This document shows, piece after piece, positions 1-10,908 of a stretch of 64,000 nucleotides of DNA. Both the position numbers and the translations under genes were made by a program. Position 1 is the stretch's first letter. Every line of letters starts with the position of its first letter. The DNA lies in NCBI GenBank assembly GCA_026129485.1, contig JAHCHY010000001.1, positions 248,001 through 312,000 of the forward strand, written 5' to 3'. Below the pieces are notes generated by a model. The model searched no databases and had not been told where the DNA came from. It saw nothing but the letters and a program-made list of their open reading frames with translations. Source of the stretch: Cyclobacteriaceae bacterium. Lineage in GTDB: Bacteria; Bacteroidota; Bacteroidia; Cytophagales; Cyclobacteriaceae.

Positions 1-49
1 TGCATAAATGTTCAATTAACCACTGAACCGCCACTTTCGCTAAGCCTTA

Positions 50-58
50 TTATCGGTA
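50..58. repeat. Left arm of inverted repeat flanking the STAND gene
   Basis: TTATCGGTA here is the exact reverse complement of TACCGATAA at 2820-2828. Allowing a one-base gap the match extends to AGAG(C)TACCGATAA. The two arms lie just outside the two ends of the isolated A+T-rich gene. Nine bases can match by chance, so a terminal-repeat reading is only suggestive. Confidence 0.3.
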
Positions 59-97
59 GCTCTTCTGTCCGTCCGAAGTTGTTTCATAATAAATCAG

Positions 98-2752
98 TTA
101 GTTAAGTATTTTGATGTTCTTAGCACAATCGCCTTGGGCATTTGTTCCCTTTTCAAAGGTTACAAGTTGTCCGTTCTTTAAATTTTTCCAGTCAGTCCAA
201 TTATGAATGTCTATGAAGTCATAACGATTTGCATAATACTCAGCACTGTCGCCTTCAATAAAAACAAAATTTGAATCTATCTTTCCTCTGCGGACATTTC
301 CAATTATTTTATCATTCCTCACTTCATATCCAATTAAATGATTAAAGTCGTCATCATGGAATTTGTTTGAATATTTTAATATCACTTTTGTGCAGAGATA
401 AGTCAGAGATATTTGTGTCTCAAATTTTGTCATAAGCCCTTTTATGAATGCTCTGTTTTTTTCAATTTCTGTTGTCGGCAAATTATTGATGAAACTGTAT
501 AGGCAATCAACAAAATTCTTCAAAACTTTATAATCAATGATGTTCTTGGCGATACATTCTTCAAAGGTTTCAAACGCTTTTTTATAATGATTGACCGCAT
601 TCTCAATGTCTGTTTCTACTCTTAATAAACTTTGCCCTGTGTTTGAATACAAACTAATAAGTTCAGTATATGTGATTCGTTTGTTCTTGGGGTCAAGCTC
701 GGTGTTCGCAAGAAGAGTTCTTAAAATTTGAATTGCTTTATTGAAATCTCTATTGTGGTTGTAACACCTTGCGAATAGGAGTGAAGTATATGGATGATTG
801 GGCTTTTGTTGATAAACCTGTTCAGCATATTGTAATGCTTTATGGCTGTCCTCTAATGAGAAAAGAAGAAACTGTGCATAGTAGAAAAGCAATCGCAAAT
901 TCTTTGGAGCTATTTCTAATCCCATCTGATAATCTTCTTCTGCACTTAGAATGTCGCCTTGCGTTGCTTTAATAAATGCGCTTACTCGGTACACTTCATA
1001 ATAATTTGGATCAATATTTTTTGCCTCTTGTATTTTTTGAAGTGCTCTGTCAAAATCACTGGATTTAGAATAGCCAAGTGCTTCTGACAAAAATTTAGCT
1101 GCAATTTTTTGATTTGCTGTTTCATATGAAAGAGCATTGATTGAAAATTCGTTGTAACGACTATATTTTGTAATGTCTTTTAACCCGTCTTCAAGAACCT
1201 TATATTTCTTAGTCAGTGCCTTTACATACTCTGGCTCAATTTGATATTTCTTTGAAAGAAAATCCTTTGCGAAATCGGAGATATAGTAATAAACTTCTTC
1301 GAGGTTGTTTGCGTCTTTTATTTCCCTGCTTATTAGAGTTGTCTTGAATAATTCTATCAGATATTTTCTTACTTCTAAAGGTTGAAAGTTGGATAGGTAA
1401 ATAATTTCTCCTGTCGTTAGTTTTCGTCTTGATGCTCTGATCGTTTTGAGAATTGCAATAGCACCATCACTCAATTTCTCATAAACGTTCGTAAGGCAGA
1501 AATTCAACAAGTCTTCTTTGTTGCTCAGCACTTCAGCAGGAGATACTCCCATTTCTACTGTGCTAACAAACCATTTTAAAGCAAGCGGATTGAAATAGAG
1601 TTTCTCGGAAATTTCCACTAGAGTTTTCTGTGGAAGTTTCATAAGAGTTTCGCTATTTCTAATTCGTGCAATTTCCCTAATTAGTTTTGATGATTCATTT
1701 TCCGTAAGTCCGTTAAGCTTTCTTGGAAATTCTAATTCACCAAGACCTATCCTTGATGTAATTAGAATATGGCACTTCACTTGTGCCTTACGAATAAAGT
1801 CCCTCACTTCTTCATTGTGAATTGTTTCTAAGTTGTCAATGATGATTAGCGTTTTAAAAAGGTCAAGGTATTCAAGAATGGAATCCAGTTTATTTGTTTG
1901 GATTTTAGAATCCATTGTTTCAGAAATCATATCAATTAAACCAGTGTAGTCAGTAATTGCAGTATAGATTTCTTCTATACCCTTTGCTGTCAGCATTGTT
2001 GTCTTGGCAGTTGTCCAAATGATTAATTCAAAAGGGCACTTCTCATTTAAGTCAACAATGTCATAAGCAACTTTAAGTGCCAATGCAGTTTTACCAATAC
2101 CACCATCGCCTAAAACCGAAACAACTTTGTTCGTAAAAATTAGTTGTTTGGTATCGTCAACATCTTTTGTCCGACCAATGAATCCAGTTTCGTCAAAGTC
2201 GGGAACAGGTAGATTATGAATTACTTTGTTTGTTAGGCTGGTGAATGAAGATGTTGGGAATTTTAAAGTTAAAACATAAGAAGGGTCTTTTTCAATTAGG
2301 CTTCTTGTTTCAATAGTTGCTTTCCATTCTATCGGGTCAGTCAGTTTTAATTTTGTGATAAAGTCATAAACTATGGCAAAGTCGCCACCAAGCAATGGTC
2401 TGGTATGCATTACTCTATTACGAACTGGAATTACCGTAACGAGTTCCTCATAAATTGAATTGAGAAAATCATTTGCTTGTTTGGAAAGAAAGACATTGTT
2501 CTTTTTAAGAATTACAAAAGTGTCACCGAAGTCAAGAAAGTCAACTATATCCTCAACATTCTTTTTATAGTCAATGCCAGGGTTTTCCTTATTAAATCTC
2601 TCAAGAACCTTTGCTTCTAATTCGGTGTCGTGAAAGAACTGAATATCTTCATGAAAAGGTGCAATATTTTTCTTAATAACGTTTTTGAGGTCAATTTCAA
2701 CTCCGTAAATAAATGCTGCAAGTGTTAAACGAACTTCCGTAATTTTTGCCAT
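98..2752 (-). CDS. HEPN / STAND NTPase / TPR / cold-shock-like multidomain protein (putative defence protein)
   Basis: 884 residues. The N-terminal ~180 residues are helical and carry RNRVMH (111-116), which fits the R-x4-H motif of HEPN RNases. A P-loop NTPase follows: Walker A GDGGIGKT at 215-222, Walker B LIIIDNLE at 302-309, and ITSR at 331-334, an arrangement typical of STAND/NB-ARC ATPases. About residues 550-690 hold four TPR-like helix pairs. Residues ~816-884 (IIGNVRRG ... LKNGQLVTFE ... CAKNIKIL) resemble a cold-shock/OB RNA-binding fold. In known STAND proteins the NTPase is a switch, the TPRs sense a trigger and an N-terminal effector kills or cleaves; by that logic this is a candidate RNA-sensing, RNA-cleaving antiphage or stress protein. 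The gene is clearly A+T-richer than its neighbours and stands alone, which suggests transfer. The family call is firm for the NTPase, moderate for HEPN and the cold-shock-like tail; the role is inferred. Confidence 0.85.
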   Translation of the reverse strand: MAKITEVRLTLAAFIYGVEIDLKNVIKKNIAPFHEDIQFFHDTELEAKVLERFNKENPGIDYKKNVEDIVDFLDFGDTFVILKKNNVFLSKQANDFLNSIYEELVTVIPVRNRVMHTRPLLGGDFAIVYDFITKLKLTDPIEWKATIETRSLIEKDPSYVLTLKFPTSSFTSLTNKVIHNLPVPDFDETGFIGRTKDVDDTKQLIFTNKVVSVLGDGGIGKTALALKVAYDIVDLNEKCPFELIIWTTAKTTMLTAKGIEEIYTAITDYTGLIDMISETMDSKIQTNKLDSILEYLDLFKTLIIIDNLETIHNEEVRDFIRKAQVKCHILITSRIGLGELEFPRKLNGLTENESSKLIREIARIRNSETLMKLPQKTLVEISEKLYFNPLALKWFVSTVEMGVSPAEVLSNKEDLLNFCLTNVYEKLSDGAIAILKTIRASRRKLTTGEIIYLSNFQPLEVRKYLIELFKTTLISREIKDANNLEEVYYYISDFAKDFLSKKYQIEPEYVKALTKKYKVLEDGLKDITKYSRYNEFSINALSYETANQKIAAKFLSEALGYSKSSDFDRALQKIQEAKNIDPNYYEVYRVSAFIKATQGDILSAEEDYQMGLEIAPKNLRLLFYYAQFLLFSLEDSHKALQYAEQVYQQKPNHPYTSLLFARCYNHNRDFNKAIQILRTLLANTELDPKNKRITYTELISLYSNTGQSLLRVETDIENAVNHYKKAFETFEECIAKNIIDYKVLKNFVDCLYSFINNLPTTEIEKNRAFIKGLMTKFETQISLTYLCTKVILKYSNKFHDDDFNHLIGYEVRNDKIIGNVRRGKIDSNFVFIEGDSAEYYANRYDFIDIHNWTDWKNLKNGQLVTFEKGTNAQGDCAKNIKILN

Positions 2753-2819
2753 GTTGCTATAGTTCTATTATATTTTCTAATTTATTTGTCGGTTTAGGGT
2801 TGCACTGTCGCCAATAGAG

Positions 2820-2828
2820 TACCGATAA
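2820..2828. repeat. Right arm of inverted repeat flanking the STAND gene
   Basis: TACCGATAA, reverse complement of 50-58. It is followed by CGTTTAAATATACGC and lies in the 178-base gap between the STAND gene and the convergent end of the GH97 gene. No transposase or integrase is present inside the interval. Confidence 0.3.
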
Positions 2829-2930
2829 CGTTTAAATATACGCAAGTTAGTGCTGTTGCATCCTTATATAGCCCTCACTCAGGTGAAACATCATCCAAAC
2901 TACATTTCAATCCCTTTGTCTGCACCATAC

Positions 2931-5099
<2,169 letters not shown>

Positions 5100-5233
5100 C
5101 TACAATAATAGAGAGTAATTGGATCGATTTCAATGATTTAAAACAGGTGTTTTGAACATTACGAGCGCTATTTCCTATGTTATGGAGAATCCAAAATTTT
5201 AAAGGGGTGTTGCTTAAGTAAAACTATTTTACA

Positions 5234-5241
5234 TACATTTA
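5234..5241 (+). promoter_or_regulatory. Possible promoter of the padR-permease operon
   Basis: TACATTTA resembles the Bacteroidota -7 box TAnnTTTG with the last G replaced, and a TTG lies at 5210-5212, 21 bases upstream. The stretch 5228-5246 repeats TACAT/ACAT units, a pattern seen in PadR operators, so PadR may act on its own promoter. This is pattern matching only. Confidence 0.3.
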
Positions 5242-5258
5242 CATAATTAATCATTGTT

Positions 5259-5591
5259 ATGAAAGGAACGAACTTAGGGGAGTTTGAAGAGCTCGTATTG
5301 CTGACTATTGCCGCATTGGTAAATGATGCCTACAGTGTGGCCATTTGCGATGAGCTGGAAAAGAACACCGGCCGTTCGGCCAAATTGGGTGTGGTACATG
5401 CGGTGCTGAACCGGTTAGAGGAAAAAGGATTTGTAAAAAGTAAGCTGGGAGAGGCTACCAGCACACGGGGGGGCAAGCGTAAGCGCTACTATACCGTAAC
5501 CAATGCAGGCAAGGCATCACTCATCAAAGCAAAAGAAGTACGCGATAACCTGTGGAGCATGATACCGGGTATGGCGTTGAAGAATATTTAA
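5259..5591 (+). CDS. PadR-family transcriptional regulator
   Basis: 110 residues, the usual length of a short PadR protein: a winged helix-turn-helix (LGEFEELVLLTIAAL ... VHAVLNRLEEKGFV) with a basic wing (GGKRKRYYTVT) and a short C-terminal dimerisation helix. PadR repressors respond to small molecules or membrane stress and often control adjacent transporters. The gene lies about 95 bases before two permease genes on the same strand and is the likely local regulator. The start is the only reasonable ATG, preceded by an A+T-rich leader. Confidence 0.9.
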   Translation: MKGTNLGEFEELVLLTIAALVNDAYSVAICDELEKNTGRSAKLGVVHAVLNRLEEKGFVKSKLGEATSTRGGKRKRYYTVTNAGKASLIKAKEVRDNLWSMIPGMALKNI

Positions 5592-5611
5592 TGTAGTTAT
5601 GACTCACAAAA

Positions 5612-5665
5612 TTGACAAAATACAATTGACAGTTGACAACGACTTTGTCAATTGCCTTTTGTCAA
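5612..5665. repeat. Palindromic dispersed repeat, copy 1 (REP-like)
   Basis: Arms TTGACAAAATACAATTGACA (5612-5631) and 5646-5665 are reverse complements apart from two central bases, with a 14-base loop. A second, diverged copy occurs at 16455-16513; the two share the 20-mer CAATTGCCTTTTGTCAACTG (5649-5668 and 16494-16513). It fills the gap between padR and the first permease, where it might attenuate transcription or act as an mRNA hairpin. Confidence 0.7.
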
Positions 5666-5686
5666 CTGCTATTTAACACATCAGGG

Positions 5687-8320
5687 ATGATTGAAGACAG
5701 TAAACACAAACCACCACGCTGGGCTGAAAAGCTCCTGAGCTGGTACTGCAAACCTGAATTGCTGGAAGACCTGCAAGGCGATTTGAATGAATATTTTCAA
5801 CGAAACGTAAAAGCAAAAGGCGTAAAACGGGCAAAGCTTATCTACATCATCGATGTCTTTAAATTCTTCAGGCTTTATACTATCCGTAAACCAAAATTTG
5901 TCAACCTTTTAATCCAGTGGATCATGATCGGCAGCTATATTAAAACTTCCGGACGAAATATCGTTCGCAACAAACTTTTCTCGTCCATCAATATCATCGG
6001 GCTGGCGGTGAGCATGTCGGTGGGCCTGTTGCTGATCAGCATGTTGTCCGATATTTATTCGTATGACAAGTTCAACGAACATCATGCACGCATTTATCGG
6101 GTGTTGAGTCGCTTTGAATTCAATGGAGATAAAAGCAATAACTTCATGGCGACTACCTCTATTCGTGCAGGTCAAGCGATTGATGAAAAGCTGACCGGTC
6201 AGGAAGCCGTTGCCATTTTCCGGGCGGGCTTTGAAGGCGATATGAGCTTTGACGACAAAGCCTTACCCTTGCGTGGATTCTGGGCAAATGAAAACCTGTT
6301 CTCCGTTTTCACATTCCCGTTGATCGAGGGCGATCCCAACACAGCGCTCAAAGAACCTTTCTCTGTGGTGCTTACCGAAGAGTCGGCCATGAAATTATTC
6401 GGCAGCACCGATGTGGTTGGAAAAATTTTATATCGTAATAAAGACAAAGCCTACACCGTAACCGGTGTGATGAAAGACGTGCCGCGCTTTTCGCACATGC
6501 GGTTTCAGATGCTCGGCTCTCTCTCAACCCGTGCCATACTCTTAGAGAACGAGCCGCGTGAACAAGCGTGGGACAACATCTGGCAAACATGGGTTTACCT
6601 GCTCATACCCGGGAATGTGAACCTCGAACAATACCAGGCATCCCTCGATCAGCTTTCCAACAATGAAGGAAAAGACTTGAAGAATATTCACATTCAATTC
6701 CGCTTGCAGCCAATGGATGATATTATGCTGGGCGAGCGGCTTGGCAACCAGATCGGGCAAACTATGGGCAGCACTATGGCCTGGGTATTCACGGGGCTGG
6801 CTTTCGTGGTGATGCTTTCCGCCTGTTTCAATTATACAAACCTGTCTATTGCCCGCTCCATAAGACGCTACCGCGAAGTTGGTGTGCGCAAGGTAATCGG
6901 TGCGTTGAGCCGAAATGTACGTACGCAGTTTCTTTTTGAGTCGATGGTGATTTCGCTGCTCTCGCTGGTGGCTGCATTCGGGCTGTTCCTTTTGCTCCGC
7001 CCGCATTTGATCGGGCTGGAGGCCGACATGCAGGAGCTATTTGTGTTGGAATTGTCCCCCATGGTGGTTGTGGCGTTTATACTGTTTGCCTTGCTGGTGG
7101 GGATTGCAGCCGGGTTTGTGCCGGCACTTCACTTTTCGCATATCAACGCCATTCAGGCGATGAAGAACATAGCGCAGATTGGCGGTGCGAAAAAGCTGAC
7201 AGGTCGCAAGGTACTCATTGTATTTCAATATTGCCTTTCGCTCATTCTGATTATCGGTACGGTGCTGATCTATAAACAATACCAATATTACCTTAACTAC
7301 GATCTTGGCTTCTCATCGGAGAACATTATCAATATCCGTTTGCAGGGAAATAAGGCTGCTCCGTTGAAAAAAATATTGAACGAAATGCCTGAGGTAAAAG
7401 CAATCTCTACTTCCGTTCTGCTCAATGGACTTAATGACTACTGGGGCTCCGATGTCAAGAATCCTGAAAATCCGCAAGACTCTTCTTTTGTATTCGCCAA
7501 CAAAGTAGATGAGAATTTTATTCCGTTGCATGAGTATCAACTGCTCACCGGCCGGAACTTCATTCCCAAAGCTGCCGAGGATGCACGCGAAGATGAAGTG
7601 ATTGTGAACGAAGCGCTGTTAAAACGCTTTAACCTGGGCGACAAAAATTCAGCACTCGGTGAAACGATCCTGGTAGAGGGCAACGAGTTGAAAATTATTG
7701 GCGTGGTGCACGAGTTTCAATACGGACGTGTAGCGAACCAGACCGCTAACGAAGTAATGATACGCTACACGAATCGGGAGGCCGAGTACCTGAATGTAAA
7801 AATTGAATCGACAGACCTGGTTGGCACATACGACAAGATTGCCGCGCACTGGAAAAAACTGGATAACGTGCATCCGTTCGAGGCGAACTTTTATGATCAC
7901 CAGATAGAAGAATCGTTTCGCGGGCTCAAGGCTTCCATAAAGCTGGCTGGCTTTATCTCCTTTCTTGCGATCAGCATTGCTTCATTGGGCCTGCTGGGTA
8001 TGGTGGTGTTCACCAGCGAAATGCGCATGCGTGAAGTGAGCATCCGCAAAGTGATGGGCGCCAGCGAAGCAAACCTTATTATTCTTTTGGGCAGAAACTT
8101 CGTTGCTCTACTGGCTATCTCGGCAGCGATTTCACTCCCGCTCACGTACTGGCTTTTTAGAAATGTGATGCAGACACGTATGGTGCATAAAGCTCCGCTT
8201 AGCTACCTCGATGGCGTTATTGCCGTAACGGCTGTGCTGGTACTCGCGTGTATAATGATCAGTTCACAGACCTGGAAAGTGGCGAGGACGAACCCGGCTG
8301 AGGTATTGAAAAGTGAGTAA
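5687..8320 (+). CDS. ABC transporter permease, MacB/FtsX type with permease prefix domain (1)
   Basis: 877 residues from ATG 5687. A longer reading from a TTG at 5633 is unlikely because it starts inside the palindromic repeat. The N-terminal ~60 residues (PPRWAEKLLSWYC ... RAKLIYIID) are the cytosolic permease prefix domain, followed by TM1, a periplasmic MacB-core domain, three FtsX helices (with YREVGVRKVIGA), a second periplasmic domain and a last FtsX block (MREVSIRKVMGAS). This is the duplicated layout of MacB-like permeases that move or release lipids, peptides or drugs from the outer leaflet using mechanical force. No cognate ATPase is encoded nearby. The stop codon overlaps the next start (TAATG), so the two permeases are translationally coupled. 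Confidence 0.9.
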   Translation: MIEDSKHKPPRWAEKLLSWYCKPELLEDLQGDLNEYFQRNVKAKGVKRAKLIYIIDVFKFFRLYTIRKPKFVNLLIQWIMIGSYIKTSGRNIVRNKLFSSINIIGLAVSMSVGLLLISMLSDIYSYDKFNEHHARIYRVLSRFEFNGDKSNNFMATTSIRAGQAIDEKLTGQEAVAIFRAGFEGDMSFDDKALPLRGFWANENLFSVFTFPLIEGDPNTALKEPFSVVLTEESAMKLFGSTDVVGKILYRNKDKAYTVTGVMKDVPRFSHMRFQMLGSLSTRAILLENEPREQAWDNIWQTWVYLLIPGNVNLEQYQASLDQLSNNEGKDLKNIHIQFRLQPMDDIMLGERLGNQIGQTMGSTMAWVFTGLAFVVMLSACFNYTNLSIARSIRRYREVGVRKVIGALSRNVRTQFLFESMVISLLSLVAAFGLFLLLRPHLIGLEADMQELFVLELSPMVVVAFILFALLVGIAAGFVPALHFSHINAIQAMKNIAQIGGAKKLTGRKVLIVFQYCLSLILIIGTVLIYKQYQYYLNYDLGFSSENIINIRLQGNKAAPLKKILNEMPEVKAISTSVLLNGLNDYWGSDVKNPENPQDSSFVFANKVDENFIPLHEYQLLTGRNFIPKAAEDAREDEVIVNEALLKRFNLGDKNSALGETILVEGNELKIIGVVHEFQYGRVANQTANEVMIRYTNREAEYLNVKIESTDLVGTYDKIAAHWKKLDNVHPFEANFYDHQIEESFRGLKASIKLAGFISFLAISIASLGLLGMVVFTSEMRMREVSIRKVMGASEANLIILLGRNFVALLAISAAISLPLTYWLFRNVMQTRMVHKAPLSYLDGVIAVTAVLVLACIMISSQTWKVARTNPAEVLKSE
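5711..5854 (+). repeat. Near-identical prefix-domain segment, copy 1
   Basis: These 144 bases match 8347-8490 with about 16 differences by my count, 15 of them synonymous, while the rest of the two permeases is strongly diverged. It codes for the prefix domain from PPRWAEK to the IID motif. Confidence 0.8.
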
Positions 8321-10908
8321 TGTCAGAACAACATGAGAACATATCGCCACCACGCTGGGCTGAAAAACTCCTGAGCTGGTATTGCAAACCTGAACTGTTA
8401 GAAGACTTACAGGGTGATTTGAATGAATATTTTCAGCGAAACGTAAAAGCAAAAGGTGTAAAACGTGCAAAGCTCATTTACGTCATTGATATAATCAAAT
8501 TCATGCGGCTATACACGTTGAAACGATCTGCGCGAAACTTTCAACCCGGCATCCTGCTGTATAAAAATTACCTGCTTACCGCCAGGCGCAATCTTCTGAA
8601 AAACAAGCTGAATGCAGCGCTGAGCTTCTCCGGGCTTACACTGGGCATTGCCTGCTTTGCACTGATTTTTCTTCGCATTCAGCATGAATACTCGTTCGAC
8701 AGGCATTATCATCATGCAGATAGAATACTGAAGGTATCAATGTCGCTGCGTTCGCTAAGCAATGAGGAAGAAACCAGGCTCGGTTGGAGCGATGCCCCCT
8801 TGCTTAACCGTCTGCGCGATGGGTTTCCCGAAGCGGAGGCGGTTACCGGGATTGCCCAACTGCGCGGAATTCAAAAAATAAAAAATGCCGCAGGCGATAC
8901 CTTTATTGAAGAAGGTATTTTTGAAGCCGACCCTGCATACTTTCGTGTATTTAACAATCGCTGGCTGGAAGGGAATCCCGAAACAGCCTTGCAAGAGCCT
9001 GCCTCTATTGTGCTCACTAAAAAGTTTGCGTATAAATACTTCCATGAGGAAACCGCGCTTGATAAAACGCTTACACTAAACAACCGCGAGTACCGGGTAA
9101 CCGGGGTAATTGAAGACCTACCTGCCAATACCGATTTAACATTTAACGCGCTGGTTTCGCTTGATTCACATTTTGGCGACTGGTGTTTTGTTTATGTATT
9201 AGCTCAAAATACACCTGATGTCAAGTTGTTTCAGCAGAAGCTGGATACGCTGTTTGCCGATGAGCTTGCCCCGGTATTGGAGCTTTCTAATATGAGCGGG
9301 GGCTACCTCGTGGAATCGCTAACGGATGTTCACTTCAGTGAACGCAAAATGTTCGACCCGCCCAAGGGCAGCAAGACCACGCTCTCCGTGCTGGCTGCGA
9401 TTTCATTTATTATCTTAATTGTATCGGCTGCCAACTACATCAACATTTCGATAGCGCAAGCTGCAAAAAGAAAAACCGAAATAGGTGTGCGCAAAGTATT
9501 CGGAGCTTTACAAAAACAACTACGAAGCCAGTACCTGATCGAATCGGCTGTGTTATGTTTGGCGGGGCTGGCGTTATCTTTCCTGTTAATTGCAACCTTC
9601 TCTTCGCAACTGGTAACTACCGGTTTGCTGAATCATGTACCGGAGCTGCCTGTACTGGCTATGTTGTTCTGCCTGATCATACCGGTCGTACTGGTCATCA
9701 GCATACTGGCCGGCTGGTATCCGGCCGTTAAGCTTTCACTCATCAACCCCATTCATAACCTGCAACAACAGGTATCGGGTTACACCCGGTTTACCAAAAA
9801 CTTATTGATTGCATTTCAGTTCACGGCAGTGCTTACACTGGTTTTCGTAACCAAAGCAGTTTACGACCAGATGCAGGTGCTGACGCATCACGACCGGCTG
9901 GCTGACAGAAACCAGGTGATGGTGGTGGACTTGCCCCGGGATGAAACGTTGTTAAACCAGTTACCCCAACTTAAAAACTCACTGAAATCGTTGAGCGGTG
10001 TAGTACATGTAAGCCTGGTGGGAAGAAACTCCACGCCTACCCGCGAATCGGACTTTGATACATTTACGGTAGAGCTGGCCGGCCAGCAGCAAATTAAAAT
10101 GCTGGCCTATGCCCATATTGATGAAGACTATTTTGATGTGCTTGGGGCTGAAGTAGCGCTCGGCCGTACGTTTCAATCATCCGATGTATCGGGTAACCGG
10201 GATGTAGTGATCGTGAACGAAGCCATGGTACGAATGCTCAACTGGAAAAATCCGCTTAACCAAAAAATCACTTACGGAAGCGAAGCTCGTGTAGTTGGAG
10301 TCATAAAAGATTTCAGCTTCAGCGGGCAACACCGGGTTGCCGAACCCATGCTTTTCTACTTAAACAATAAAACCCCGGAAAAATTATTTATCCGTTATTC
10401 TTCATCCCGGCACGATTATCATAACCTTGTTAAAGAAGTGTGGCAGTCAGCCCTGTCGGGACAACCTTTCGAGTACCGCTTGCTCGATGACTATTTTGAG
10501 AAACAATTAGAGAACGAAACCAAGCTAAAAAACCTGCTTACGCTCTTTTCCTGCGTTACTGTTGCGATTACGCTAATGGGGCTTTTCGGGCTGCTGAACA
10601 TCAACCTTGCCGAAAAGGAAAAAGAAACCGGCATAAGGAAAATACTGGGTGCCGGTATGCAGCACCTGTTACTGCTCACCTGGCGGGATCTGGGGGCGCT
10701 CGCTCTGGTTGCGTGCATGTTTGCCTGCCTGATTGGTTACCTCACTGTTCAGCCCTGGCTGAATGGCTTTGCACACCAGGCTACCGTTGGCGCTGCTAAT
10801 ATACTTGTAGCCTTTGGCGTGCTGGCGGGCAGCATGCTAATCGCTGTGTGTTACCATCTTATAAAACTTAGCGCTGTCAAGCCGGTTAAAATTCTAAAAC
10901 AGGAATAA
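8320..10908 (+). CDS. ABC transporter permease, MacB/FtsX type with permease prefix domain (2)
   Basis: 862 residues. The same prefix domain opens the protein (PPRWAEKLLSWYC, differing from the upstream paralogue by one conservative change over ~48 residues), then the duplicated MacB-core and FtsX layout (motifs KTEIGVRKVFGA and EKETGIRKILGA after the two periplasmic domains). Outside the prefix the two proteins are only distantly alike, so they may form a heterodimer. The start ATG overlaps the previous stop by one base, and its own stop overlaps the start of the next gene in the same way. ATP would have to come from a MacB/LolD-like ATPase encoded elsewhere. Confidence 0.9.
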   Translation: MSEQHENISPPRWAEKLLSWYCKPELLEDLQGDLNEYFQRNVKAKGVKRAKLIYVIDIIKFMRLYTLKRSARNFQPGILLYKNYLLTARRNLLKNKLNAALSFSGLTLGIACFALIFLRIQHEYSFDRHYHHADRILKVSMSLRSLSNEEETRLGWSDAPLLNRLRDGFPEAEAVTGIAQLRGIQKIKNAAGDTFIEEGIFEADPAYFRVFNNRWLEGNPETALQEPASIVLTKKFAYKYFHEETALDKTLTLNNREYRVTGVIEDLPANTDLTFNALVSLDSHFGDWCFVYVLAQNTPDVKLFQQKLDTLFADELAPVLELSNMSGGYLVESLTDVHFSERKMFDPPKGSKTTLSVLAAISFIILIVSAANYINISIAQAAKRKTEIGVRKVFGALQKQLRSQYLIESAVLCLAGLALSFLLIATFSSQLVTTGLLNHVPELPVLAMLFCLIIPVVLVISILAGWYPAVKLSLINPIHNLQQQVSGYTRFTKNLLIAFQFTAVLTLVFVTKAVYDQMQVLTHHDRLADRNQVMVVDLPRDETLLNQLPQLKNSLKSLSGVVHVSLVGRNSTPTRESDFDTFTVELAGQQQIKMLAYAHIDEDYFDVLGAEVALGRTFQSSDVSGNRDVVIVNEAMVRMLNWKNPLNQKITYGSEARVVGVIKDFSFSGQHRVAEPMLFYLNNKTPEKLFIRYSSSRHDYHNLVKEVWQSALSGQPFEYRLLDDYFEKQLENETKLKNLLTLFSCVTVAITLMGLFGLLNINLAEKEKETGIRKILGAGMQHLLLLTWRDLGALALVACMFACLIGYLTVQPWLNGFAHQATVGAANILVAFGVLAGSMLIAVCYHLIKLSAVKPVKILKQE
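8347..8490 (+). repeat. Near-identical prefix-domain segment, copy 2
   Basis: Partner of 5711-5854. The strong bias to synonymous differences suggests purifying selection or past gene conversion confined to the prefix domain. Confidence 0.8.

Noticed and set aside
5633..5686. TTG start for the first permease, 18 residues longer
   Set aside because: The start is inside a palindromic repeat; ATG 5687 begins the conserved prefix domain shared with the neighbouring paralogue.
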